A stretch of 64,000 nucleotides of DNA from JAFNAG01 sp963824985 (GCA_963824985.1 CAWGRQ010000040.1:17539-81538); one strand, 5' to 3'; shown: positions 17,365 through 27,427, counted from the first letter of the stretch. Numbers and translations: made by a program. Notes: generated by a model not told the origin, from the sequence alone.

Positions 17365-19740
17365 ATGACAAACACACGATATTTCACGGGGTTTCGAGTT
17401 GCAGTGATCCTATCGATCCCATTGCTGCTGGCTCTTTCGGCTCTCTCCCAGGGGCCCGGGCAGACCGGTGATCCCAGGGTGCCCGGGTTCGAAAGGCACT
17501 GGGCGATGGCTCAGAATTCACCGTCGAAGGGGCTTCGCTGGCAGTCCCTCGGGCCCACGAACTCGAGCGGACGGCTCGCCGATGTGGATGTCGCCAAAAT
17601 GAAGGGCAAAACGCGGGCCATCTACGTGGCTGCCGGGTCCGGCGGGCTGTGGAAGACCGAGAACGAGGGCGTCACCTGGACGCCTGTCTTCGAACAGGGC
17701 GCGTCGACATCCATCGGGGACGTCGCCGTTGCGCCGTCGAATCCCGATATCGTCTGGATCGGGACGGGCGAGGCCAACATCCTGCGCGGCGCCACCGCCG
17801 GCGCCGGCGTCTACAAGTCAACGGACGCGGGCAAGACCTGGCAGCACATGGGGCTCTCTGGCACGCGCACGGTCGGGAGGATCGTAATCCACCCGGCGGA
17901 CCCAAATACCGTTTATGTCGCCGCCTCGGGAAACGAGTGGACCGAAAGCCAGGAGCGGGGCGTTTATAAAACCACCGACGGCGGGCGCACCTGGAACCGG
18001 ATCCTGTTCGTCAACCCCATGACCGGCGCGATCGACCTGCAGATGGATCCATCCGACCCGAACACGCTGTATGCCGCGACCTGGCAGCGGGCGCGCATGC
18101 CGTGGAGCGACCCGCGCAACGAACCCGGCTACACGGGGAGCGGGATCCACAAAACCACCGACGGCGGACGGACCTGGACGCCGATCAATGACGGCCTGCC
18201 GGCCGCCCAGTTCCGGGGCCGCATCGGCGTCGGCATCGCCCGCAGCAATCCCAATGTCCTGTACGCGTTCGTCGACAACTACGAAGTCGCGCGCAAGGCG
18301 GGAGCCGAAGAGCGCGACGCTTACGGGCGCCCGAAGGTCGACGTCATCAAGGGCGCCACGGTCTATCGCTCGTCCGATAAAGCCCGCACGTGGCAGCAGG
18401 TCAGCGCGGCCGGCAAGCAGATGGAAGACGTCGCCAGCACGTACGGATGGGTCTTCGGGCAAATCCGCGTCGACTTGAACGACGAGAACAGGGTCTACAT
18501 GCTCGGAGTTCAGTCCTGGGTTTCTACCGATGGGGCGAAGTCCTTTACCATGATAAGAAAGAGCAGCGGGGACAATCACGCGCTGTGGATCGATCCGGAG
18601 AATTCGTCCTCCCTGATCGACGGGGACGATTACGGGCTCGGCATCTCTTACGACAAGGGGGTGACCTGGAGGCGCTTCAGCGCGGTCTTCCCGGCAGCGG
18701 GCGTCGCCAACATCCCCGTGGCGCAGTTCTACAACGTCGCGTATGACATGGGGACGCCGTTCAAGGTCTATGGGTCGACGCAGGACAGCGGCAGCAAGCG
18801 CGGCGTGGTCGACCTGAGCCTGGGGCTCGACAAGATCCCGGCCGTTGCCTGGGAGGGCGCGCCCGGGGGAGAGGGGAGCTGTCACGCCGTCGATCCGACC
18901 AACCCCAACATCGTGTACGCCGCGGGATTTTACGGTTCTCTCACCAGGACCGATTACTCGGCGCCGGCTACGCCGGGGCGAGGCGGGAGGGGTTCGCGTC
19001 CGGCTTCCAAGGCGATCCGGCCGCAACCCGGACCGGGCGAGCCGCCGCTGCGCGGGCAGTGGATCGCCCCGTTCATTCTCTCCCCGCATGACTCCAACGT
19101 CATCTACTTCGGCGCGCAGTACCTCTTCCGCTCGCCGGACCGGGGCGACACCTGGCAGCGGATCAGCCCGGATCTCACGGGGAACGATCCGAAGAAGCTG
19201 GGCGACATCCAATACCAGACAATCGTCACGATCTCGGAGTCGCCGAAGCGCGCCGGTCTCCTGTACGTGGGCACGGATGACGGGAAAGCCCACGTCACGC
19301 GCGACGGAGGCAAGACCTGGACGGATCTGACCTCGAAATTCCCGCAGCGGAAATGGGTGTCACGAGTCGTGGCATCGGCCTTCGACGAGGGTACGGTGTA
19401 CCTCGCGCAGAACGGCAGGACGGATGACGATTATCTTCCCTATGTGTGGAAGTCTGCCGACTACGGCAAGACGTGGAAAAACATCACGTCGAACCTTCCC
19501 ACGGGGCCGGTCAATGCGCTCCGCGAAGACCCGTCGAATCCCAATGTGATCTATGCGGGCACGGACGTCGGGGTGTATGTGTCGACCAACGGCGGTGAGA
19601 GCTGGTCCGTCCTCGGAGCCGGGCTGCCGTCCACCTTCGTGTTCGACATGATCGTGCATCCGCGCGACAAGATCCTCGTGGCCGCGACCTATGGCCGCGG
19701 CATGTGGGCGCTGGACGTGGCGTCGCTCCAGACCCGGTAA
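17365..19740 (+). CDS. Secreted BNR/Asp-box (sortilin/sialidase-like) beta-propeller protein
   Basis: A 791-residue secreted protein with an N-terminal signal peptide (VAVILSIPLLLALSALS, cut near SQG). It contains many Asp-box style repeats: STDAGKTWQHMG, TTDGGRTWNRI, TTDGGRTWTPI, SPDRGDTWQRIS, TRDGGKTWTDL, SADYGKTWKNI and STNGGESWSVL. These build one or two seven- to ten-bladed propellers of the VPS10/sortilin or xyloglucanase-like type. Catalytic residues of sialidases (Arg triad) are not evident, so a hydrolase role should not be assumed. The Ala/Gly/Arg-rich insert near residue 540 is probably a loop. Start follows AGGTGACAAGGG. Probably periplasmic or extracellular; such proteins are abundant in Acidobacteriota. 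Stands alone. Confidence 0.85.
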   Translation: MTNTRYFTGFRVAVILSIPLLLALSALSQGPGQTGDPRVPGFERHWAMAQNSPSKGLRWQSLGPTNSSGRLADVDVAKMKGKTRAIYVAAGSGGLWKTENEGVTWTPVFEQGASTSIGDVAVAPSNPDIVWIGTGEANILRGATAGAGVYKSTDAGKTWQHMGLSGTRTVGRIVIHPADPNTVYVAASGNEWTESQERGVYKTTDGGRTWNRILFVNPMTGAIDLQMDPSDPNTLYAATWQRARMPWSDPRNEPGYTGSGIHKTTDGGRTWTPINDGLPAAQFRGRIGVGIARSNPNVLYAFVDNYEVARKAGAEERDAYGRPKVDVIKGATVYRSSDKARTWQQVSAAGKQMEDVASTYGWVFGQIRVDLNDENRVYMLGVQSWVSTDGAKSFTMIRKSSGDNHALWIDPENSSSLIDGDDYGLGISYDKGVTWRRFSAVFPAAGVANIPVAQFYNVAYDMGTPFKVYGSTQDSGSKRGVVDLSLGLDKIPAVAWEGAPGGEGSCHAVDPTNPNIVYAAGFYGSLTRTDYSAPATPGRGGRGSRPASKAIRPQPGPGEPPLRGQWIAPFILSPHDSNVIYFGAQYLFRSPDRGDTWQRISPDLTGNDPKKLGDIQYQTIVTISESPKRAGLLYVGTDDGKAHVTRDGGKTWTDLTSKFPQRKWVSRVVASAFDEGTVYLAQNGRTDDDYLPYVWKSADYGKTWKNITSNLPTGPVNALREDPSNPNVIYAGTDVGVYVSTNGGESWSVLGAGLPSTFVFDMIVHPRDKILVAATYGRGMWALDVASLQTR

Positions 19741-19758
19741 CAGGCTGAAAAACAAAAT

Positions 19759-19892
19759 ATCACCGCAGAGGGCGCAGAGACCGCGACCATAAAGGTTTTG
19801 AGTACGGGAGAGGAAGCGGCATTTGATCTCAATCCGGCAAAGTTATCCGTTGAATATCAGTTCTCTGCGTGTTCTGCGATCTCTGCGGTGAT
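19759..19892. repeat. Short inverted-repeat element
   Basis: ATCACCGCAGAG at 19759-19770 is the inverse of CTCTGCGGTGAT at 19881-19892, with further complementary GCAGAG/CTCTGC runs inside. It resembles the interior of the MITE copies in style (simple GCAGAG/CGCAAAG runs) but lacks TGTTTAGCC ends. The remainder of the gap to 20421 contains no gene I can support. Confidence 0.55.
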
Positions 19893-20421
19893 CCTTTTGA
19901 TCATCACGTAATGGTACAGGAGCCTCCGCTCTAAGTCCACGATCCGGGCCCTCACGCGGACGGACACTGACGGACGCCGGCGTCCGCGTTTTGTAGCAAA
20001 TACGAAACAAAATTCATATCATGAGCAAGTTACTGGCCGCGGTTGCTGCGTATCAGTGATAGATTCTTTATCTGTGACTTCTTTGCCTTTTGCAAAGAAG
20101 AAGTGACAGAATCAGGTCGCGATTTTGTCATAGGCTCTGGCAAAGTCGTGTTCTCGAAGATAGAGAGCCGTGCCATGACTCTTCTTCCTTCAGGACGGCC
20201 ACCCACATGCGGCGTTCGTCCAGCTTTTCGACCCGTGGTCCGCGAAAATCCGAAATAGCCTCGGAATACTGTGAAGCCGATCACTTCCAGTAATGTCCTT
20301 TCTCTCGTTCCGACCCTGCATGGGCTTCGGTATTCGCCCATTTCGCATTGAGAGCCATTGATTCCGGGGGTCGAGACACATGTGGCGGGAGATTTCAGCA
20401 TCAGAATGCAGCCGACGACAA

Positions 20422-21529
20422 CTACGCGGCCAGCCGGTAATCGTGATGTAAACCGTTCAACACAGGGATCGCCACAAGCCGGCCGCCCGCTGGCTTCGGC
20501 CCAGCCAACACTGGATCAGGATCCGGTATCCCGTTCAACCCTTGATGAACGCGGCCATGGTTGTACCAGTTTACGAATTCCGTTAAGAACACACCGAAGA
20601 TGCGCTTCATTCCAGATCAGCAATCGGTCGAGACATTCCCGGCGCAAGCGTTCCTATCAGCCGCTCAATATGAGCAGCCGCATTAGGCAGCGCCATATGG
20701 AATAGAAATTCCTCGTATGCCCATCTCCTGCAAGAGCCACACATCGAATGCTGATCGACACGATACCGTCTTCCCTGTCATTTTCAACTCGGAGGGACCT
20801 GCCGAATTGCCCAAATTTCCCGTCATTGTCGTGAAGCAGGAACTTGGGTTGCTCCTCGAAGCAGGCGTTCCTGAATTTGTTGTTTCGTCCACTCGAGGGT
20901 TGGATAATCGGTTACATGCAGGTGTAATGACCTTTCGATTGGCCATCTCCATGACGACGAACACATAAAGGACCTGAAACCCAACCGTGTGCTGCACAAA
21001 GAAGTCACAGGACCACATGGCCTGGGCCTGGTTCTTCAAAAAGCTTCTCCAGGCTTGGGAATCTGTCGGTCCCGGACGCCTTTTGACCATGTATCTCCGG
21101 ACGGTCGAGCAGGCGTGGCAAATACCGAACTTCACCTCCAACTCCAAGGCGATGCGATCCTCCCCGTACTCGGGATGATCGGAGGATATCCGCCGGATGA
21201 AGTCGATGTGTTCATTAGGAATGGCGGGTCTGCCTGGCCTGTTCTGGGACTTCCTCCGCCAGAACTCGCGAAACTTCCTCTCACGCCATCGAATCACAGT
21301 CTCTGGTTTTACGAGGATCAACTCCGATCTCCAGTCTCTCCAGATCTTTGAGAGCAACGACCAGAATAGACGGTCCCTGTTTCTCAGCAAGGGCTTCTTC
21401 GACTTGCGCTTGTACACGGCGAGCTGCTGTCGTAAGCGCGAGAATCCGCACCCAGGCCGCCCGGTCCAGCCATGCGAAAACTGCCAAGTTTAGAGATTGC
21501 AGGACCACCATCATGAGCAGAATCTTCAT
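20422..21529 (-). mobile_element. Decayed integrase-core IS transposase
   Basis: Pieces of one transposase appear in different minus-strand frames. The N terminus (MKILLMMVVLQSLNLAVFAW) starts at 21529. It is followed by YKRKSKKPLLRNRDRLFWSL and WRSELILVKPETVIRWRERK, then an rve domain beginning WSCDFFVQHTVGFQVLYVFV (first Asp of the DDE triad) and a C-terminal FVNWYNHGRVHQGLNGIPDP near 20570. At least three frame changes are needed, so it is dead. It is the same family as the fragment at 7176-7397. Terminal repeats were not recognised. Confidence 0.75.
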
Positions 21530-21600
21530 GCCTGCAGGATGGATCTCCGGAACTCGAAAATCCAATGAAATCAGTCAGGACGAAGTTTTCGCGGAGCACG

Positions 21601-22557
21601 GCTGCTCGCACGGGAAAAGATCTCGCCGCGCCTGGTCGAGATCATGCGGAATTGGGTTCATCCGGGTTTTTCAGTTTTCCAAGGAGAGCGGATCGATCCC
21701 GATGACCACGAGGCGAGACGGCGCCTGGCTGGCTACATGGCTCACCCCCCGATAGCCCTGGACCGCGTGCGCTATCGCCCCGAAACCGCCCAGGTCATCT
21801 ACTACGGCCGCCAACGCGGCCCCGGCTCCGACGCCTCCCCGGCGCGCATCTTTCCCGCGCTCGACTTCCTGGCCGCCTTGTGCACCCACATCCCGGATTC
21901 CGGACAACAGTTGGTCCGCTACTATGGAGCCTGGTCAAACGCGCGCCGGGTATCGGCGGGTGCCGCCGCATCGGCACCCGCTCCGGCGGCCGAGGCGCCG
22001 GGCCTGCGCAGGGACGATTCCAATAGCGCCGAAGAGTTCGCGCGCGGCCGCAAGCGTTCGTGGGCCCGGTTGATCAAGAGAGTGTACGAAGCGGATCCCT
22101 TGGTCTGTCCGCGGTGCTATGGACCCCTTAAGATCCTCAGCCTGATCGGAGACACCCCAGTCATCGAAAAGATCCTGCGCCACCTCAAGCTGTGGAACCG
22201 GCCCGAGCGCCCGCCGCCGCGCCCCGCCGGGCGGTCAATCCAATATGATGATCCGATCGTCGATCTTGACGAGCCCGGCGACTGGACGGACGCAACCGCC
22301 TGAAGCGGCCTGCGCCCCTGTGCTTTCAAGACAGCCGGCCTTGCCTGGGCGAAGGTGTGCCCGGAATTGGCGCCGGCGCGGGGAGAGGGACAGGGCGGGA
22401 CGTCCCGCCCCTCTCCCTCTCCCCGTTTTCCACTCCTTCGGTCCCCTTTCACTGACAGGGCAGCTGCGTCCCATCAGAAATCGGGGATATTTCCAGATCC
22501 ATCCCCGTCCGTGTACGCCATCCCCACTCTGTCTCTCCAAAGCGATTACCTATCATT
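21601..22557 (+). mobile_element. IS91-family element, 5-prime-truncated copy a
   Basis: Carries the last about 230 residues of an IS91-type rolling-circle transposase (NWVHPGFSVFQGERIDPDDH, LAGYMAHPPIALDRVRY, PLVCPRCYGPLKILSLI), ending at 22303. A conserved non-coding tail follows: a 45-bp GC hairpin at 22380-22424 and the terminus AGCGATTACCTATCATT at 22557. Similarity to copy c starts abruptly at 21601 (GCTGCTCGCACGGG), so the HUH half is missing. The retained region aligns with the part that holds the catalytic tyrosine in this family. No target duplication is expected, and none is seen. Confidence 0.85.
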
Positions 22558-22749
22558 AGCGCAGCGGGCCGGCGCGCATCCGATCACCTCCCAAGCGGAT
22601 CCAGAACAAAGGCAAGCTGCATTGTTCTTGTCAGGGCCATCTATTTACGCGCCTTCTGTTTGACTTTGTACTCAGTTGAACTTTACACTTAGAGTTTCGA
22701 TACAAGCGTCCGGGATTAGCTTCAAACCCATAATGCAGGTGAGAGGTCT

Positions 22750-23574
22750 ATGGTCGCTTCCCCAAACCTTCCGTATGACTTGCAGGGACACGTAGCCCTG
22801 ATTACCGGGGCTAACCATGGAATAGGAGCCGCGACTGCCAAGGCCCTTGCCGGATGCGGCGTCCGTGTGCTGGTATCGTATCTGCGCCTTGCGGATCCGG
22901 CGGACTTTCCTGAACCGTATCGCACAAACCGCTGCCAGGACGCCGCCAAAGTGGTGTCGTCCATCCGCAGCCGCGGAGGGCAAGCAGAAGCCATGGAGGC
23001 AGATCTGCGCGATACGGCGACGCCGGCACGACTCTTTGACTATGCAGAACGGGAGCTCGGGCCCGTTGACATCCTGATTAATAACGCGACCGGCTGGATC
23101 GCGGACACATTCAGCGATCGCGAGGTCCATGACGTCGGCACCAAGATGGCGAGAGTTTCGGCGGTTACCTATGATCAGCAGTTCGAGGTGGACGCGCGCG
23201 GCGGGGCAATGATGATTGCCGAGTTCGCGCGGCGGCAAATGGATCGAAAGGCCAACTGGGGCCGGATTATCGGCCTGACCTCCGGCGGCGCTCTCGGATT
23301 TCCCGGCGAGGTCTCCTATGGGGCTGCGAAGGCCGCGTTGGAGAACTATACGATGGCTGCGGCGTTCGAATTGGCGCCCTTCGGCATTACCGCCAACATG
23401 GTCTACCCCCCGGTCACGGACACGGGCTGGATCACCGACCAGGTGCGCGAAACCGTGCGGAAACATCACGAACTCATACACATCGTTATGCCCGAGGAAG
23501 TCGCAGAGGTCATCATTTTCCTGTGTTCCAACCATGCACGGCTGATCACCGCGAATATCGTTCATCTGCGCTAA
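22750..23574 (+). CDS. SDR-family short-chain dehydrogenase/reductase
   Basis: A 274-residue classical SDR: LITGANHGIGAATAKALAGC is the NAD(P) motif TGxxxGIG, ILINNATGW the NNAG-like motif, GLTSGGALGFPGEVSYGAAK gives catalytic Ser, Tyr and Lys (S...YxxxK). It probably reduces a keto group or oxidises an alcohol; the 3-oxoacyl reductase-like label is only by similarity. A long insertion (RLADPADFPEPYRTNRCQDA) after the first Rossmann unit fits a subset of SDRs annotated in secondary metabolism. AGGTGAGAGG precedes the ATG. It stands alone between an IS91 remnant and a phage relic, so it may be accessory cargo. Confidence 0.85.
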   Translation: MVASPNLPYDLQGHVALITGANHGIGAATAKALAGCGVRVLVSYLRLADPADFPEPYRTNRCQDAAKVVSSIRSRGGQAEAMEADLRDTATPARLFDYAERELGPVDILINNATGWIADTFSDREVHDVGTKMARVSAVTYDQQFEVDARGGAMMIAEFARRQMDRKANWGRIIGLTSGGALGFPGEVSYGAAKAALENYTMAAAFELAPFGITANMVYPPVTDTGWITDQVRETVRKHHELIHIVMPEEVAEVIIFLCSNHARLITANIVHLR

Positions 23575-23636
23575 GAACCTGGGCGCGCGGCAAGGATCTA
23601 TGGCGACGGCCACCTGATGCCCCAATCCCGCGCGCA

Positions 23637-24239
23637 TCACTCCGCCCCCAGGGCGCGATACGGCCACAGCAGCCGCTCAGAAAGGGAGAGCATCGAGATG
23701 TTCTGGCCAACGACGATGTCCTCGCGGTTTTCGTACAGGTTCGAGACCTCGATCAGGATCCCCTGCCGGATTACCTGCGGGACATCGTCAGGCGCATCGC
23801 CGAACCCGGCGACGAACCGGATCACGACGCTGTTGATCGAGCATCGGGTGATGGGCCAGTACTGGGTCCAGGCGAGCGCGATGCGCCCGATCTCATCCGA
23901 CGAGGCATCGATTACGTAAGTTTCATGCGGCAGCGTTTGCTCGCTGCCGGCCGTGTCCAGGTACTTGATGGACTCTATTGCCTGCAGCGGCGGCCGCGGC
24001 AGGTCGATCACGGTGGCTTCAAAGACAAGAGACGGGCTCGCGGGAAAGCCATCGAGGGTGAACTCGAAAGTCTGCGTGATCAGAGCCCGGCGCAAATAAA
24101 GCTCAACCCGTTGCCGCGCCGCCGTGATCAGCGCCGAGACATACGCATCGTCCGTGTCGGAATCGAGACGCAGATGCGCCTTCACCTCGTCCAGCGTGAC
24201 TGGTTCGACGGCGGGAGGCGTAACAAGTTTGAGTCCCAC
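23637..24239 (-). CDS. Phage head-tail connector protein (HK97 gp6-like)
   Basis: A 200-residue protein matching the gp6/gp8 head-tail connector family: LVTPPAVEPVTLDEVKAHLR, DAYVSALITAARQRVELYLR, ALITQTFEFTLDGFP and PQVIRQGILIEVSNLYENRE. In tailed phages it forms a ring between portal and tail. GTG start at 24239 overlaps the TAG of the upstream frame by one base (TAGTG), as in packed phage operons. No tail, integrase or lysis genes follow; the gene ends 62 bases from the SDR gene. It is a prophage leftover that is itself intact. Confidence 0.85.
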   Translation of the reverse strand: MGLKLVTPPAVEPVTLDEVKAHLRLDSDTDDAYVSALITAARQRVELYLRRALITQTFEFTLDGFPASPSLVFEATVIDLPRPPLQAIESIKYLDTAGSEQTLPHETYVIDASSDEIGRIALAWTQYWPITRCSINSVVIRFVAGFGDAPDDVPQVIRQGILIEVSNLYENREDIVVGQNISMLSLSERLLWPYRALGAE

Positions 24240-24516
24240 TACGCGCCCTCGATCAGTTCATTCTCCGCGGCTGTGGCCGGCTCGGCAAATCCCTCCCGGA
24301 TCAGAACGGACTCAATCTCGGCGGCCATATCCGAAGCATCGGCAAGACTTCCTTGCTGAACCTTCAGGCTCGTGACCTGAGTGGCCGTGAGCGCTCCGAA
24401 GAGAGCGAGTTGAAGACCGCCGCGTGCCCGGCGATCTTTGCACGCCCGCCTGCTTCCTGGGCGATGGCGCGCAACTCGCAGTTGCCGGCGTGACGCCTCT
24501 CTTTGTTTCTGCTCAT
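24239..24516 (-). pseudogene. Phage relic: prohead-protease start joined to the end of another head gene
   Basis: From ATG 24516 the frame reads MSRNKERRHAGNCELRAIAQ then EAGGRAKIAGHAAVFNSLSS, the N terminus of an HK97-type prohead protease. Within the same DNA a second frame becomes protein-like (FGALTATQVTSLKVQQGSLA, ADASDMAAEIESVLIREGF) and ends at the TAG 24239-24241 next to the connector gene. The most economical reading is one internal deletion that removed most of the protease, the capsid gene and the start of a small head gene. Confidence 0.6.
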
Positions 24517-24741
24517 GACAGCTCCGCCAAAAAAAAAGGGCCGCATTGCGACCCTTGGAAAAATCAACTTTTCTGAAACCAATTCGACCGGCTATGCTTC
24601 GGCTGCCGGCTTAAAAATCGCTATCCGCTTCTGCAATCTTCAGATGGCACGCTGCCACGCAGAGACAGAAATCTGCCAGGGGGCGCAGGACTCATTCACC
24701 CCTACCGCCTCAGCCGTTATCACCAGTTTCGTTTTGACCTT

Positions 24742-24865
24742 TTATTTGCTTGGAAATGGAACAGGCGCCGTCAACTCGATATATTGCCCCGGCAGCATTC
24801 GTTCGACTGCCGCGCTGATATATTGGAAATGCCGTTCCAGGGTGGGCCGGTGGTTGGTCCAGAGC
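24742..24865 (-). pseudogene. C-terminal fragment of an unidentified gene
   Basis: A minus-strand tail, LWTNHRPTLERHFQYISAAV then ERMLPGQYIELTAPVPFPSK and stop, looks like genuine protein. It runs into the truncated edge of IS91 copy b at 24866, so its upstream part is gone. It may be another piece of the phage relic; I do not recognise the family. Confidence 0.3.
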
Positions 24866-25628
24866 TCATCTACTACGGCCGCCAACGCGGCCCCGGCTCC
24901 GACGCCTCCCCGGCGCGCATCTTTCCCGCGCTCGACTTCCTCGCCGCCTTGTGCACCCACATCCCGGATTCCGGACAGCAGCTGGTACGCTACTATGGAG
25001 CCTGGTCAAACGCGCGCCGGGTATCGGCGGGTGCCGCCGCATCGGCACCCGCTCCGGCGGCCGAGGCGCCGGGCCTGCGCAGGGACGATTCCAATAGCGC
25101 CGAGGAGTTCGCGCGCGGCCGCAAGCGTTCGTGGGCCCGGTTGATCAAGAGAGTGTACGAAGCGGATCCCTTGGTCTGTCCGCGGTGCTATGGACCCCTT
25201 AAGATCCTCAGCCTGATCGGAGACGCCCCAGTCATCGAAAAGATCCTGCGCCACCTCAAGCTGTGGAACCGGCCCGAGCGCCCGCCGCCGCGCCCCGCCG
25301 GGCGGTCAATCCAATATGATGATCCGATCGTCGATCTTGACGAGCCCGGCGACTGGCCCGACGCAACCGCCTGAAGCGGCCTGCGCCCCTGTGCTTTCAA
25401 GACAGCCGGCCTTGCATGGGCGAAGGTGTGCCCGGAATTGGCGCCGGCGCGGGGAGAGGGACAGGGCGGGACGTCCCGCCCCTCTCCCTCTCCCCGTTTT
25501 CCACTCCTTCGGTCCGCTTTCACTGATAGGGCAGCTGCGTCCCATCAGAAATCGGGGATATTTCCAGATTTCTCCCCGTCCGTGTACGCCATCCCCACTC
25601 TGTCCCTCCAAAGCGATTACCTATCATT
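24866..25628 (+). mobile_element. IS91-family element, more strongly truncated copy b
   Basis: Starts within the transposase at TCATCTACTACGGCC (equivalent to about 32097 in copy c) and keeps about 170 C-terminal residues to the stop at 25374, nearly identical to copy a. The GC hairpin (25451-25495) and the terminus AGCGATTACCTATCATT (ends 25628) are preserved. Sequence after 25628 is unrelated to that after copies a and c, which defines the element's right end to the base. It begins immediately after a minus-strand gene fragment. Confidence 0.85.
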
Positions 25629-25694
25629 CAAAATGCCCATGCATCGCTGAGCATACAAAATGCCCATGCATCGCTGAGACACGCAATTGCTTTT

Positions 25695-26648
25695 CTATTT
25701 CGGATAAGTATTTAAATCGAAGACCATAGCCTCGAAAAAAGCCCGCTGATACGGCTTATTGCCCATCAATGACAAGCGCTGTTTTATGGACAATGCATTG
25801 TCTGGCGACCCATTTTTCAACTCATCTGCGAGACTGTTCATTTGAATGCTCAAATCTGCAAAACCTGTCGTTTGAGCAACCTCCGTCAATTCTGCCGCAA
25901 CAGAAGCGACGATATTCAGCCGCTCCATGTTTGGTGAAATCTCTATTTTTGGCCCGACAACGTATATTTGAACGCAGTTGTTTGGCAGTCGAGCCGCTTC
26001 GCCAATTTGTCCAATTAACCAGTCGGACATGCCTTCCGCAATCGCTGGAGGCTCCGTTAAACCGACAACGTAGGCAATTTTCAAACCTGGAAGGGCCGCT
26101 GCATCAAAGGTGATGGGTGAATTAAGTGCGCCGCCCGGCGCCCAGGCTTTCGAACCTTCTGAAGCCCACCAACTGAAAACCTTCGGCATCCCCTTGGCTG
26201 CCCGCTGTCCGGCTGATGCGTGCCATTGAGGAGATGTCAGAACATTCGATAGAGAACCAGGATCGACCATAGGCAAGGAGAACATTCTTATCGCCTGTTT
26301 GGCACTAATGTCATTGGCCACAAAATACGAATAGCGCACTACACCCGAAGGCATCATCTCGTAGTTCACTGAAACAAGCGGCTTAGCTTTATTTGCCAGC
26401 TCGATGCGGATATGCTGGAGCAATCCACTGCTTGTCACATAGTCAATTAGCAAATCGCCTGTTTCGGAATCGATCATGAACTTTTCACCAGGGTTTGGTT
26501 GTGGCGATTGTGCAGGTTCAGTTCCTATTATCATCAATTTAATATTAGCCTTCTGGCGCGCTTTCTTGGTGTTTGTATGACCATTGGTAAAACTATACAA
26601 AGAAGTAGCTGCCAATATAGCAAAGAGTGATATCACAAACCTTTTCAT
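25695..26648 (-). CDS. AT-rich secreted protein, unknown function
   Basis: A 317-residue protein with signal peptide KRFVISLFAILAATSLYSFT. ATG 26648 is chosen for AAAGGAGGCGTT directly upstream. No known domain: FMIDSETGDLLIDYVTSSG, FSWWASEGSKAWAPGGALN and LKIAYVVGLTEPPAIAEGM are the most distinctive stretches. It lies 11 bases downstream of another secreted-protein gene, so the two form an operon. Lower G+C than the host genes and the adjoining IS remnants suggest acquisition. Its partner looks like a peptidase, so envelope or extracellular work is plausible but unproven. Confidence 0.65.
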   Translation of the reverse strand: MKRFVISLFAILAATSLYSFTNGHTNTKKARQKANIKLMIIGTEPAQSPQPNPGEKFMIDSETGDLLIDYVTSSGLLQHIRIELANKAKPLVSVNYEMMPSGVVRYSYFVANDISAKQAIRMFSLPMVDPGSLSNVLTSPQWHASAGQRAAKGMPKVFSWWASEGSKAWAPGGALNSPITFDAAALPGLKIAYVVGLTEPPAIAEGMSDWLIGQIGEAARLPNNCVQIYVVGPKIEISPNMERLNIVASVAAELTEVAQTTGFADLSIQMNSLADELKNGSPDNALSIKQRLSLMGNKPYQRAFFEAMVFDLNTYPK

Positions 26649-26659
26649 AACGCCTCCTT

Positions 26660-27427
26660 TCACCATCTGAGATGATAGTGATTACCGTGTACTAGAACAC
26701 TCCAATTGAATTCGAGCGCCAAATTATAGAATACCTGGCGATGCGGATCCAAATATTGAAAGGGCATGTCAGCATTTTCCCCCCAGCGGTGTTCCGAATG
26801 CGGGGATTGCCAAAACTGGCCGTATGGTGGACCAATATCGAACAGCCCCCCATCTGGCAGACTCATGTCGTTTATTCCCGCCTTCTTGCCGCTAGTATTA
26901 AGTTCGTCATAATAAAAGGCCATGCAGAGCTGCATTAGGTCATCGACCATATCTAGTTTACCAAAATGGTTATAAGGGTGGCTAGTGTTCCCACCTTTAA
27001 GAAGCCACCAAGAACTGGGCGGCACATCCCACATTCCGTAATCCCCCGGCCAATACTGAGCTTGCACCGCCGCAGAGGCCTGGGCATAGTAAAACTGGTC
27101 TTCTGCCCAAATCTCATAGTATCCTGCAAATACTGGAGAAGTGAAAGTGGTACATGCAATGCCAAAGGAATCGGAGGTAACTGTATCAGGATAAACTGAT
27201 CCTCTTTGACGATCGGGGGGCTCGTGATGATTGTGCCATCCGGAATATGCCTGTACAGTAGGCCAAAAATAGACAGGCACCCCTGCAACTGGGGCACCGT
27301 ATTCGTCCTCTAAATACGCACACAACTGAACATGTTCCCCTGGCACTATGTAATAAGTTGCAATTGCGAATGGGGAATAGAGCATTAGCAGGAATACGAC
27401 AGCTAACAACAAAATGTAACCTCTCAT
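26660..27427 (-). CDS. Secreted protein with M15/VanX-like metal-site motifs
   Basis: A 255-residue secreted protein (signal MRGYILLLAVVFLLMLYSPF; ATG 27427 behind GGAGGAATGCCTA). An N-terminal immunoglobulin-like segment (VQLCAYLEDEYGAPVAGVPV) is followed by a Trp/Tyr-rich region. Near the C terminus SEHRWGENAD fits the HxxGxxxD zinc motif of M15/VanX-type peptidases, and HGNHYHLRW supplies the closing HxH. SLPDGGLFDIGPPYG before it is also like these enzymes. A zinc-dependent peptidase or amidase acting outside the cell is a reasonable inference; the general-base Glu is not obvious, so it may be a non-catalytic relative. First gene of a two-gene operon. Confidence 0.6.
   Translation of the reverse strand: MRGYILLLAVVFLLMLYSPFAIATYYIVPGEHVQLCAYLEDEYGAPVAGVPVYFWPTVQAYSGWHNHHEPPDRQRGSVYPDTVTSDSFGIACTTFTSPVFAGYYEIWAEDQFYYAQASAAVQAQYWPGDYGMWDVPPSSWWLLKGGNTSHPYNHFGKLDMVDDLMQLCMAFYYDELNTSGKKAGINDMSLPDGGLFDIGPPYGQFWQSPHSEHRWGENADMPFQYLDPHRQVFYNLALEFNWSVLVHGNHYHLRW

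Noticed and set aside
17818..19293. Minus-strand frame of 491 residues opposite the BNR protein
   Set aside because: Composition is Arg/Asp/Val-rich shadow sequence; the plus strand shows regular Asp-box repeats and a signal peptide.
17365..19740. Sialidase or glycosyl hydrolase function for the BNR protein
   Set aside because: Asp-box repeats are structural, and the catalytic Arg triad and Tyr/Glu pair were not identified.
23637..24516. An intact prophage
   Set aside because: Only two head-gene remnants remain; no integrase, terminase, portal, tail or lysis genes are present.
24784..25374. A complete 196-residue gene
   Set aside because: The first part is unrelated flanking DNA; from 24866 on it is only the tail of an IS91 transposase.
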